Positions 1-8,433 of a stretch of 64,000 nucleotides of DNA are shown here, piece by piece. Under the pieces are notes generated by a model. That model was not told where the DNA came from, did no database searches, and saw only the letters and a list, made by a program, of their open reading frames with translations. Position numbers and translations under genes: made by a program. Position 1 is the first letter of the stretch. Each line of letters opens with the position of its first letter. Origin of the DNA: CBDBFG01 sp965204765 (GTDB lineage Bacteria > Pseudomonadota > Alphaproteobacteria > Caedimonadales > UBA9215). The DNA lies in NCBI GenBank assembly GCA_965204765.1, contig CBDBFG010000004.1:434001-498000 (forward strand), given 5' to 3'.

Positions 1-225
1 ATTTTTAAGTTAAAGTCGTTGTGTGATATTTGTATTGAGTTGTCTACATTCTTAAATTTTTTAGAATCATAAACGTTATAAATATATTCACCACCTATAG
101 AAAGGAGTAGTGATCCAGGCGGTGGCATGAGGTGCAAAATCGTTTAAACAGGGAACTCTCTTTTTTGTTAAGTAAATATTAATAATAGTTTTTTACAATA
201 TCTCCTGTTAGCGTATAAGGTAATT

Positions 226-459
226 ATGAAAAAATTTAATATATTATCAATGTGTTTTTTGATTGCAAATTCTTTTGCTGTAGATGTTACAACAGATCCA
301 GAGGACACAGATAGTCAAAGATCCAGAAAAATCCTGTTAGTTGAAACACAAAGAGATAGCATGACCTCTTTGGTAGACGACTCTCCTAGAGTGCAAGCGG
401 GTAAAAGAACTGTATTTCCTATTCCTGTTCCTGCAGAGGAGAAGAAAACAAACAAATAA
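226..459 (+). CDS. small exported protein, unknown function
   Basis: 77 residues. The first ~18 form a short signal peptide (Lys-Lys, then a hydrophobic core ending near NSFA-VD). The mature part is short, polar and rich in Asp, Ser, Thr and Arg, ending in a Pro/Lys-rich tail. An AAGG element 6-7 bases before the ATG supports the start. The stop lies only 8 bases from the broken end of an insertion-sequence remnant on the other strand, so the 3' end may have been reshaped by that insertion. No family recognised; expressed as a real gene only on the strength of signal peptide plus ribosome site. Confidence 0.45.
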   Translation: MKKFNILSMCFLIANSFAVDVTTDPEDTDSQRSRKILLVETQRDSMTSLVDDSPRVQAGKRTVFPIPVPAEEKKTNK

Positions 460-467
460 TTCCAGGC

Positions 468-935
468 TCAGAATTTTCTATACAACAATCTATCTATTTG
501 GATTAACTCTCCAAATCGTTCTCTACGATATCTCGGCTGATAAGCTCTTGTTGCACGCTTACTCTTTGGTATCCATATATCATGCTCAATCATTAGTTTG
601 CGGACTGTTTCAACAGAGATAGTCACTCCATGAATCTCAGCAAGCTTCTCAGTAGCTAGTGTTGGTCCAAAATCAGGGTAGTGCTGCTTAATTAAAGAAA
701 CAGCGTAGTCAATTGTGTATTTAGGCAATCTATGATTACCCGGCTTACCTCGCTTTTTAGATATCAAACCCATCACACCATGTGTTTTGAAGCTGGTGTA
801 TAATCTCCTAACTTGCCTAGTACTCAGGTTTAACTCTTCAGACGCATCTATTTGACTAATTCTCTTATCAACTAAACGCTGCATTATCTCAGATCTATCT
901 AATTCTTGCTTACTCATAGTAATCAGGTTCTCCAT
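468..935 (-). pseudogene. truncated ISNCY-family transposase
   Basis: 155 residues matching the N-terminal part of ISNCY-type transposases. A helix-turn-helix segment (residues ~18-60, including STRQVRRLY) is followed by the conserved basic GKPGNHRLP region and a second helical region. The frame reaches the start of the RNase H-like catalytic core (FGELIQID, whose Asp would be the first catalytic acid) and then runs into seven unrelated residues and a stop. Family members are usually about 400-450 residues, so roughly two thirds is gone. The protein could still bind DNA but cannot transpose. Family assignment is from remembered motif pattern. Confidence 0.7.
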
Positions 936-1010
936 AAATGCCTTCCATAATAACTAGTTACTCTGTTATTATAAAAGCGGACATTTTAACTTTGGTTAAA
1001 CCGGACATTA
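468..1010 (-). mobile_element. insertion sequence remnant, ISNCY-like
   Basis: This remnant comprises the 5' portion of a transposase gene (468-935, minus strand) and the adjoining element end. Near 978-1009 the motif CGGACAT occurs twice in the same orientation 23 bases apart, flanking a TAA-rich stretch, as expected at a terminal repeat. The other end is missing: homology stops abruptly near 485 inside the catalytic domain. No target duplication can be assigned. The element must be immobile. Confidence 0.55.
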
Positions 1011-1209
1011 CTACTTTGCGCTAACAACAGTATTAAAATGATTATTATCGTTTACAAATAATGATAAGCTAATAGTAGATTTGTAATCTAAACAGATTAT
1101 GTAAAATGTGAAAATAATGTATACGATAATATCATTATGTTTGCCAATTAAGATTGACATTATGTGCCAATTATGTTGTGATTCCCCTTAGCAATATGAA
1201 GTATAAAGT

Positions 1210-1455
1210 ATGAATGCTATATATAGAATTATAAGAAGATATATTTCTTATCGTCATAAATATAAGAGCACACAGGCAAGTAAGGATAAGGTCGTGCAAG
1301 TTTACCGTGATCGTATTGATGAATTGAACAAGAAAAATGCGCTTTTACAAAAAATTGTTAGAAGCAAAAATGATTCCTTAGCAATTTTGAATAATCGGAT
1401 TGAGGAGTTGAAAAAAAAGCTTGAAGAAGCAAGAGAAAAAATCCGTAATCGATAG
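1210..1455 (+). CDS. short coiled-coil protein, unknown function
   Basis: 81 residues, strongly basic at the N-terminus (RRYISYRHKYK), then a long heptad-patterned helix from about residue 27 to the end with Leu/Ile at a/d positions and many Lys, Glu and Arg. There is no signal peptide. The stop is 5 bases before the next gene, so the two are probably co-transcribed and perhaps functionally linked. The ribosome site is weak. No family recognised. Confidence 0.4.
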   Translation: MNAIYRIIRRYISYRHKYKSTQASKDKVVQVYRDRIDELNKKNALLQKIVRSKNDSLAILNNRIEELKKKLEEAREKIRNR

Positions 1456-1460
1456 ACGCC

Positions 1461-2759
1461 ATGTACTCTATTCCTCAGCACAGACAGAGAATGTACGATT
1501 ACTATTCTTTGGATTTTGATAAAGAAGGATGTCCTATGAAAAGAGTGGGGAAAAATTTAGTTTTTCACCCTATACTTCCTCCATATTTAATTGTTGATTT
1601 TGTTTTAGAATATCAAAAAACTAAACAGAAGTATTTTCTAGACTGTGCTGATAAAATATGTACGTTGGCTCTGAAAAAAACAGAAACTTTTAATCAAGCA
1701 CTTGTTTTCTGGTATTACCCAGAAGATAAGCTTTCTTTAATTCCAAAAAAGTTTTATTCAGCTTTAACACAATCATGGTATATAAAAGCCATGTGTCTTT
1801 TGTCAAAGTATATTGCAGGTAAGTATGATAACGCAATTAAAAGAATATTTAATAGCCTTTTAATACCTGTGAACAAAGGAGGAGTGCTGCTAGAAGACAA
1901 GGATGGATGGATTGTTGAGGAGTATCCGTTTGATCCACCATTATATACTTTGAATGGTTGGCTAACTGTATTACGCTGTATAACACATAGTGTTAGCAAG
2001 CTAGACCAAATCAAAGTAGAGTATAAGAAATTTCTAGACAATAATTTTGCTAAACTCTGTCAATCCCTATCTCTTTATGACGTGCCACATTATTTAAATA
2101 GTCGATATCAACTTACAGGTTTTACCAGATTAAAAATCTTATTTGATTATGGCGTAAATTTTAAAATTGCACAATCAGCAATTCATTTACCGAAAATAGG
2201 AAACTATGATTTTACTGATGTTCCTGAGAATGGCCGTTGGGGAAACTATATAGAAAGGCTAGAAAATCGCTTTATTCAATTTAACATCTTACAGTCACTT
2301 GCTTCATATCCTGAAGAAAATAGTTTTTCCACCAATATTAGTGTGAATAAGGATTCAAAAGCTTGTTTTCTTATAGGTAAAGGGGAATATCGTGCTGATA
2401 TATCGGGAGTTCCTACAACAGGATGGAAAAATATCGGAGAAGTTGAATTAAAATGCGGAGAAAATTATATCACTCAACATATACCTTATGATGAACATAA
2501 TTTGTTTGCTTATCCTACAAATTTTAAGAAAAACATAGGAGGTAAATTGTATAACGGATATCACTTTGTACATATAGTGGATCTGGGGGACTTATACCGT
2601 TACAGCAAAATACAAAAATTTAAAGAGTATGGATTAAAATGGTTGTGTTATTACCAAAATTGGCATACATCTTCTTTTTTGAATAAAGTTGAAAGACATC
2701 ATTGTGTATATGGTGAGAATTTTTCAAGCCATGTTGTTAATAGTTATTTTGGTGATTAA
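1461..2759 (+). CDS. hypothetical protein, D-glucuronyl C5-epimerase-like
   Basis: 432 residues without a signal peptide. Patterns through the middle resemble the helical C-terminal domain of D-glucuronyl C5-epimerases: an aromatic-rich SWYIKAMCLLSKY segment (~108-120), LYTLNGWLTVLRC (~161-173) and LSLYDVPHYLNSRYQ (~202-216). In that family these motifs line the polysaccharide-binding groove of an alpha/alpha toroid. The similarity is by eye and weak, and the last ~150 residues are not recognised. Start is uncertain: an ATG at 1536 has a good GAAGG site and would drop 25 residues, but the upstream residues look like part of the protein. The gene probably shares a transcript with the preceding coiled-coil gene. 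Confidence 0.5.
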   Translation: MYSIPQHRQRMYDYYSLDFDKEGCPMKRVGKNLVFHPILPPYLIVDFVLEYQKTKQKYFLDCADKICTLALKKTETFNQALVFWYYPEDKLSLIPKKFYSALTQSWYIKAMCLLSKYIAGKYDNAIKRIFNSLLIPVNKGGVLLEDKDGWIVEEYPFDPPLYTLNGWLTVLRCITHSVSKLDQIKVEYKKFLDNNFAKLCQSLSLYDVPHYLNSRYQLTGFTRLKILFDYGVNFKIAQSAIHLPKIGNYDFTDVPENGRWGNYIERLENRFIQFNILQSLASYPEENSFSTNISVNKDSKACFLIGKGEYRADISGVPTTGWKNIGEVELKCGENYITQHIPYDEHNLFAYPTNFKKNIGGKLYNGYHFVHIVDLGDLYRYSKIQKFKEYGLKWLCYYQNWHTSSFLNKVERHHCVYGENFSSHVVNSYFGD

Positions 2760-3009
2760 GAATACGGTATTATAATTTCTTTGTTTCCATATTTTATATA
2801 ATTTATTGTCGTAAAGATTAATTGAATTGCTAGTTGTACATGTAAATATGTAATAAAATTTCATTATCACTAGTAATAGCAAAGTATAGTAATGAGAGCA
2901 TAAACATCAGTGGGCCAAGGATAGTGATCTTATGATTATAGCATATACAATAATAGCGTGTTTTTTTGTCGAGTTTTTATATGAAATAAATTACTAGTTT
3001 ATATACCAT

Positions 3010-4125
3010 TTATGCTTTGGATGTAATCCATCCACCACCAAGCACTCTTGTGCCATGATAAAAGACGCATGCTTGTCCTCCAGAGATACCATATTCAGGC
3101 TTGATTAATCTTACCGTCGCTTGATTCTTATCCAGCAAGGTTAGGGTTGCCTCTATTGGCTCTTGGGAGGAACGAATTTTTACTGATATTTTATGCTCTG
3201 GTTTTGTTTCTGCGTCATAACCAAGCCAATTGATCTCTTTGACCAATATATCAATGGTGGCCAGATCTGACTTTGCTCCTACAATTACTTCATGGGTTTG
3301 AGGATTTAGAGCAATAACATAAAGAGGTGAGCCATCTGCACTGGAGATACCAATGCCTTTGCGTTGGCCTATAGTGTAGTTTATTATTCCTTTATGAGTA
3401 CCCAATATTGTACCAGAAGTATCAATAATGTTACCTTGTTCTAATGCTCCAGGACGAAGTTTAGCAACAACTTCGGCATAATTACCGTTAGGTACGAAAC
3501 ATATATCTTGGCTATCTGGTTTGTCGGCAATCTCAAGGCCCAATCTTCTGGCATGTTCCCTTGTGGCTTGTTTGGTAATGCCGCCTAATGGAAAGCGAAT
3601 GAAGTCTAGCTGTTGTTTAGTCGTAGAAAATAAAAAGTAGCTTTGATCTCTGGTAGGGTCAATAGCCTGGTGTAATTCTGGTCCATGTGATCCTATCTTT
3701 CGTTGTACATAGTGACCAGTAGCCAGGACATCTGCGCCTAATTCTTTAGCTGTTTTGAACATATCACGGAATTTTACCGTTTCGTTACAGCGAATGCATG
3801 GAATAGGAGTCTCACCCTTGATATAGCTATCAGCAAAGTCTTCGATTACGGATTCTTTGAATATATTTTGATAATTTAAGACATAATGTGGAATATTAAT
3901 TTTATCAGCCACGTTTTTAGCATCATAAATATCAATACCAGCACAACATGCTTTTTTAGCGATTACTTCACCATGGTCATATAATTGCATCGTCATGCCA
4001 ATTACTTCATAACCTGCTTCTGCTAATAACGCTGCTGTTACTGAGCTGTCTACACCACCAGACATAGCAACAACTATTCTGGTTTTATTTTTTGGTTTAT
4101 TTACATCAAGGGAAAAATTAAACAT
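3010..4125 (-). CDS. mnmA: tRNA-specific 2-thiouridylase MnmA
   Basis: 371 residues, the normal length. MnmA activates U34 of tRNA-Lys, -Glu and -Gln with ATP and adds sulfur passed on from cysteine desulfurase. The N-terminal PP-loop SGGVDSS (residues 22-28) is intact. Both catalytic cysteines are present, in the PCIRCN segment (~110) and in the DICFVPNGNY segment (~208). The C-terminal beta-barrel begins near IINYTIGQRKGIG and is complete. The gene stands alone, convergent with the gene at 1461-2759. The desulfurases at 13.7 and 15.5 kb are the likely sulfur source. Confidence 0.95.
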   Translation of the reverse strand: MFNFSLDVNKPKNKTRIVVAMSGGVDSSVTAALLAEAGYEVIGMTMQLYDHGEVIAKKACCAGIDIYDAKNVADKINIPHYVLNYQNIFKESVIEDFADSYIKGETPIPCIRCNETVKFRDMFKTAKELGADVLATGHYVQRKIGSHGPELHQAIDPTRDQSYFLFSTTKQQLDFIRFPLGGITKQATREHARRLGLEIADKPDSQDICFVPNGNYAEVVAKLRPGALEQGNIIDTSGTILGTHKGIINYTIGQRKGIGISSADGSPLYVIALNPQTHEVIVGAKSDLATIDILVKEINWLGYDAETKPEHKISVKIRSSQEPIEATLTLLDKNQATVRLIKPEYGISGGQACVFYHGTRVLGGGWITSKA

Positions 4126-4290
4126 TTATAGTACTATGGTCCCAATATTTTGTTACTAGTGCATTATAGTTAGAGCTCTCTAGAATTTACGGTATATCAA
4201 GGCAAAAGCAACGGTGTCAATGATAAAATATCAGCGTCATCTGTAGAATGTGATTTTCTTGAGATAATTCAATATATATTTGCTGCAAAG

Positions 4291-4318
4291 ATGGGCAACC
4301 GTTACAACAGTTGCCCAT
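4291..4318. terminator. inverted repeat, possible terminator
   Basis: Perfect 9-bp arms (ATGGGCAAC / GTTGCCCAT) around a 10-base loop, 33 bases after the stop of the minus-strand gene at 4351. The position fits a transcription end for that operon, but no T-run follows on either strand, so it may be a processing or Rho-linked hairpin. Confidence 0.4.
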
Positions 4319-4350
4319 ATTATTGCAAGCTTCAACACGTTATAAAATAA

Positions 4351-5412
4351 TTACCTTGCTGGCGGTGGTGGCGGAGGAGGGGCTGGAGGTCCAACTCTGA
4401 TAATAGAGCTCACGGCCACACCGCTTGGTTTCTTTTTTGCTATTCGTCCCTCTATTCCCCACAAAAGATCTTTTGCTGCTACAGTATGTAATTTCAGCTT
4501 ATATTTAACTAAATAATACAATGCAAATAATTCAGAGTCAGTCATTTTTTTATAACTAATTCCCATTAACCAAGGTTTGGTTAGCCTCTCAAAATTTGCC
4601 TTGGTTTTTACTTTGTATAGTATATACACACCCCTGTATATATCATTGGATAATAATTCTCCTATCACTTGTTTATTTCTAAATACGTCATCTATTCTAT
4701 TTTTGTGATCGTTATAAAATTTCATATGAGAATCATATACCTTTTTATACTTGGCGATTAGCTTAGCGTTTTTCTTGCGCTCCTCTTTTTCTTTCTTTTC
4801 TGTGAACTCTCTTGCACGTTTAGCTTTGTCTGCTTTTGCTTTTTGCTTTACTTTTTCTTGTTTCAGATATGTGCTATACGTCATTCTATCTTCTAAAGGA
4901 CGGCTAAGTTGTTTTTCGATAAAGTCTAATTCCTTACCTAATAGTACATCTCTTTTTTGTGCTGCTTGTTTAGGAATCTCGCGATGATATTCTTTATATA
5001 TCGCGGCTATTCTATTATTGAAATATTTATCTGTAAGCAGAACTTTCTTTTTAGGTTTCTTGCGTTTTGGTACATCACGAGATGTTCTGTCATAGATTGA
5101 TGGACGACGAGAGGAATTACCTCTTTCAATTACTTTATTCTTTTCCCGATCTTCAAAATCTCGCCAATGGGCAATAGTTATTTTGGCAATCGTCTTGACA
5201 CCTGCTTTTTGTGCAAATAATAACAAAGATTTAACATCTTCTCTGTATACAGGTATTTTTTTTCTCTTTAAGTAATTAGAAACTTTTAAATCAACACTTC
5301 TTTCTTTGTTATTAATACGTTTGATATAAAGAGCGATAGGAGAGGTGCTAAAATTAGCATAACAACTGCAACCTATTAATTGTACAAAGAGAAATACTAT
5401 AAACTGTTTCAA
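4351..5412 (-). CDS. exported Lys-rich protein with C-terminal polyproline tail
   Basis: 353 residues, no recognised family. Translation starts at TTG with a GGGAGG site 6 bases upstream. Residues 1-19 are a signal peptide whose end (LIGC) could be a lipobox, which would make this a lipoprotein; ordinary cleavage is equally possible. The mature protein is very basic. A PKRKKPKKK cluster (~115-123) resembles a nuclear localisation signal, and ~190-235 is a Lys/Arg/Glu-rich helix likely to be a coiled coil. The protein ends in a run of eight prolines broken by one alanine (APPPPPPPAR). It lies 13 bases after a barrel-protein gene and is almost certainly co-transcribed with it. A host-directed role is inferred only from these features. 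Confidence 0.65.
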   Translation of the reverse strand: MKQFIVFLFVQLIGCSCYANFSTSPIALYIKRINNKERSVDLKVSNYLKRKKIPVYREDVKSLLLFAQKAGVKTIAKITIAHWRDFEDREKNKVIERGNSSRRPSIYDRTSRDVPKRKKPKKKVLLTDKYFNNRIAAIYKEYHREIPKQAAQKRDVLLGKELDFIEKQLSRPLEDRMTYSTYLKQEKVKQKAKADKAKRAREFTEKKEKEERKKNAKLIAKYKKVYDSHMKFYNDHKNRIDDVFRNKQVIGELLSNDIYRGVYILYKVKTKANFERLTKPWLMGISYKKMTDSELFALYYLVKYKLKLHTVAAKDLLWGIEGRIAKKKPSGVAVSSIIRVGPPAPPPPPPPAR

Positions 5413-5425
5413 AATAACCTCCCAA

Positions 5426-6127
5426 TCATAATTTGAGTAATACTAGCATCCTGGCACTATGAGAGCCGGCTTTGCCATTAATATAAATTTTCGAGCCAGA
5501 TACCGCCGCAATGTTTCCTGTATTTACTTTATTGTCTGAATATACATATTCTAAGCGAAAACCATAATTGTTATGCATATATTGCAAGCCTACAGAAGGT
5601 TCTATTCTATAATAAGTTTTGCTAAATTTGCCTTTGTTGTGGTTATTAGAGTAGTATTCAACCTTGGTTCTGATAGTATTAATACCCAAGCCTGCTACCC
5701 AATATAATTGCGGCATAATCATATAACCATATTTTATGTACATTCCACCACTGTGACTGTTAGTGATTGTTACGCGAAAGTTTTCTATTATAGACTCATA
5801 GTCGCCACTACTACTATCATATCGTGTTAAGTCACCAAATGAATGTTGCATTGTTTTTACCATTGGTGATGCAAATACTCCGAGCTCATAAAAACTATTA
5901 TTCTTAGGAATATGGTAACCAAGCATCCCTATGACGCTGCTATAACTGGGGTAATTTAATTTTTGCTTAAATCGTTCATCTGTTCCTGCGTCGAGGTCAT
6001 GATCTTTACCATAACCATGCACCTTGCCACCATTAGAGAATGATCCTTGATAACCTATTCCCAAGATAATTGAATTTTTAGCCGTAACATGGGATAAATT
6101 AATACAACACGATATAATTGCGCTCAA
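5426..6127 (-). CDS. outer-membrane beta-barrel-like protein
   Basis: 233 residues. After a hydrophobic N-terminus the chain alternates polar and hydrophobic residues with many Gly, Tyr and Ser, as in small OMP_b-brl / surface-antigen barrels (for example LYWVAGLGINTIRTKVEYY and GLQYMHNNYGFRLEYVY). The C-terminus RMLVLLKL could be the final strand, although the usual terminal Phe is absent. Start is uncertain: the TTG at 6127 lies 23 bases from a GGGAGG site, which points to a start about 6 codons upstream where only non-standard codons (TTA, ATT) occur in frame. The upstream residues would complete a signal peptide. First gene of a two-gene unit with the polyproline protein. Confidence 0.6.
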   Translation of the reverse strand: MSAIISCCINLSHVTAKNSIILGIGYQGSFSNGGKVHGYGKDHDLDAGTDERFKQKLNYPSYSSVIGMLGYHIPKNNSFYELGVFASPMVKTMQHSFGDLTRYDSSSGDYESIIENFRVTITNSHSGGMYIKYGYMIMPQLYWVAGLGINTIRTKVEYYSNNHNKGKFSKTYYRIEPSVGLQYMHNNYGFRLEYVYSDNKVNTGNIAAVSGSKIYINGKAGSHSARMLVLLKL

Positions 6128-7193
6128 GATAATACGATTAAATAATGCAACCTCCCATTTTTATTGTTATCGACCTTGCAATGAATACCATTGTACAATA
6201 ATCAGCGAATTTTTAAATAATATTTTGATTTAGAGAAAAACATTTCTCTGTTGTCAAATATGCAAGGATATATCATATCTTATTTTTTTTATTTAAGTCC
6301 TTGGTGCCGGTTGTTAGCTGTGATTTACCATTTGTTTGTAATGGATTTGGCTAATTGTGTTAGTCTATGTATTACTGTAAAGTCCTACTTGGACCTGGAA
6401 AACTAGCCTATTTATTGTTTTCAGTATCACTGCTGGTATTATAGAAATAATTGATCGTATGATTCTATCGTGTTGGTTGTTTACTGTCGAGCTTATGAAT
6501 CTAGGGCGCTTCTTGTATAATTATAACAGAAGGTTCAAGATGTTATACAAAAGGGATCGGCAAATATTATATTATTTGATCATATTTAAACCGCTTTGTG
6601 TGAATTGGCGTTAATTCCATAGATGAATGACAAAGAGCAGAAGAGATGAATATACATGTAGACCGAAAACAGAAAGATATGTAGGCCAAAAACACATTAA
6701 ACTGATAATTTTCTGCTCTACATAGATAAGTATTTTCACTTTTGTATATTATGTGTATTGAAAAGAATTTTGGCTATGTATTTTTGCTTGTAATGATATG
6801 CAATACCGATTTATAACTCACTGATGCACTGATGCACTGATGCACTGATGCACTGATGCACTGATGCACTGATGCACTGATGCACTGATGCACTGATGCA
6901 CTGATGCACTGATGCACTGATGCACTGATGCACTGATGCACTGATGCACTGATGCACTGATGCACTGATGCACTGATGCACTGATGCACTGATGCACTGA
7001 TGCACTGATGCACACCGTTTATTAGCCATACTGCATTTATGCCTCACATATAATAATTATTTTACACATGGTACGTTGTTAGCATAATGAATGAATTATG
7101 CTGGTTTCATTATCAATCAGTTTTTTTGCTTAGGCTATTCTATCGTTGGTATTTTTTATGGTAAATATAGGGTACATATTATCTGATCTGCGT
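6128..7193. other. long intergenic region with tandem repeat
   Basis: About 1.07 kb without a supportable gene. It contains an 8-bp inverted repeat (TTGTATAA at 6513-6520, TTATACAA at 6543-6550), an imperfect 16-bp direct repeat (6656-6671 and 6679-6694, 14 of 16 matching), and the 192-bp perfect array at 6821-7012. The remainder is AT-rich with stops in all frames. It presumably carries the promoter of the barrel operon (near 6130-6300, minus strand). Confidence 0.6.
6821..7012. repeat. perfect tandem repeat (CTGATGCA)x24
   Basis: Twenty-four identical, uninterrupted copies of CTGATGCA, 192 bases, flanked by two further matching bases on the left and one on the right. Because 8 is not a multiple of 3, three units make a 24-base period; all three minus-strand frames are open through the array and encode the same repeating octapeptide, while plus-strand frames hit TGA. 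No start signal or downstream protein supports real coding. Perfect identity implies recent expansion by slippage. Confidence 0.97.
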
Positions 7194-8357
7194 TTAATCA
7201 AATAAGCCTGGACCACTATCGCGTAGTTTTTTCGACCATTTTTTTACTTCTGCGCGCGTTACACCATATGCTTTGGTGATTTTATTGACTTTTTCACCTT
7301 TTAAGGCGGCAAAAGCAGCCCAGAATTTAGTATTGGGTTGAATTGTTTCCCGTATTGTAACTAAATTAGTATCTTTGATGTTGTTAATATATGTATTCGG
7401 TTTACGGCTGTTACCCCATTTTCCTCTAATTTTTCTTATTCCTTCGTGCACTCGCCAAGTTACAACGGTATCGCGGCCTCTAACATCTGTGGTGTGTTTT
7501 AAACCGTAATAGGGGCTTAATTCAATAGTTTTACTTTTACCTTTTCCTATTTTTGTTTTAATAAGTTTGCCTTCTTTGTTGAAATATTCTAAGCGACAAT
7601 TACGTATTTTCTTTTTATCAATATAGTTGTGACATTTAACCCGTAGTCTTTTGTTTCTATATTGCGTTTTAGGGTATAGTACCATGGTGTTGACTATTTT
7701 TTGGGCGTCCCTCCAACTTAAACCGCCTTTACCATTGTCATGGATGACATATCTGAACCATCCTTTAGTACTGCCTTTCCACGATTTATGCTTTTGCTTG
7801 GGATTGCTAAGGTCTGGTGCTTGGGCACTGAAATGCAAATCCTTACCACCTTTGATATCTACTTTTATTTGTATTTTTTTGGGAAATTCACCAATTTTAA
7901 CCGTTTTTTTCTTATTTTTCTTATCAAAGTAATCATACCTGTTAGCAAATTTAAGTACGATAAATTGCCCTGGCTTAATGGTTTTCTTGGTTTTCCCTTT
8001 GCGCTTGTGAAATTTAATTTCACATTTGCTTACTTTTTTTCCTCTTAAGGAGTGTGGTAATAAAGATTCACCTGTACCTCTTGTTTCACCAAAGGCATAT
8101 CCCTGTATCAGGTTTTGTGTAAATTTTGCTCCTTTTACTGCTATGACATTTTTTACTGCTCCTGTTGGGACACCCGGTATAACCATACCCAGTGCAGTAA
8201 ACAAAATATCAAAGCTTATTTTAGCGACGGTATCACCATGAGATTTAGTCGGTAGTTTGTTTGGGCAAAAAAAGACAGCATCGCGATAGTATCTTGCACC
8301 CTGACAAGGAATCACAAACAGGTATATTATTAAGATTAGATATGTCTTGTATCTCAT
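7194..8357 (-). CDS. exported two-module protein with transposase-like HTH tail (paralogue 2)
   Basis: 387 residues, family not recognised. Residues 1-20 are a clear signal peptide (cleavage likely after CQG). It is a paralogue of the gene 76 bases upstream (shared FFCP, HDNGKGGLSW, KIQIK-D and LHFSA-AP blocks). Two segments (~112-178 and ~254-301) share the pattern C-x-[IVL]-x-[FY], then GK-x(2)-K-T, then D-[IV]-x-G and [FT]S/W, suggesting an internally duplicated beta-rich module. The last 45 residues (~343-387: AALKGEKVNKITKAYGV, AEVKKWSKKL, GLFD) look like the DNA-binding N-terminal part of IS3-type OrfA transposases. The mature protein is strongly basic. Probably second gene of a two-gene operon. 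Confidence 0.7.
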   Translation of the reverse strand: MRYKTYLILIIYLFVIPCQGARYYRDAVFFCPNKLPTKSHGDTVAKISFDILFTALGMVIPGVPTGAVKNVIAVKGAKFTQNLIQGYAFGETRGTGESLLPHSLRGKKVSKCEIKFHKRKGKTKKTIKPGQFIVLKFANRYDYFDKKNKKKTVKIGEFPKKIQIKVDIKGGKDLHFSAQAPDLSNPKQKHKSWKGSTKGWFRYVIHDNGKGGLSWRDAQKIVNTMVLYPKTQYRNKRLRVKCHNYIDKKKIRNCRLEYFNKEGKLIKTKIGKGKSKTIELSPYYGLKHTTDVRGRDTVVTWRVHEGIRKIRGKWGNSRKPNTYINNIKDTNLVTIRETIQPNTKFWAAFAALKGEKVNKITKAYGVTRAEVKKWSKKLRDSGPGLFD

Positions 8358-8433
8358 TTTTTATCCTTGTGTAGCGGTCTTATATTCCATTTTTATTGTT
8401 AGATATCAATCAGTAGTCCAATTTTGTACTGTA

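Noticed and set aside
6821..7012. Possible CRISPR array
   Set aside because: Units are 8 bp, contiguous and identical; there are no spacers and no cas genes.
6774..7047. Overlapping open frames on the minus strand encoding a repeating HQCISAS peptide
   Set aside because: They exist only because the 8-bp repeat contains no minus-strand stop. No ribosome site, no unique protein sequence.
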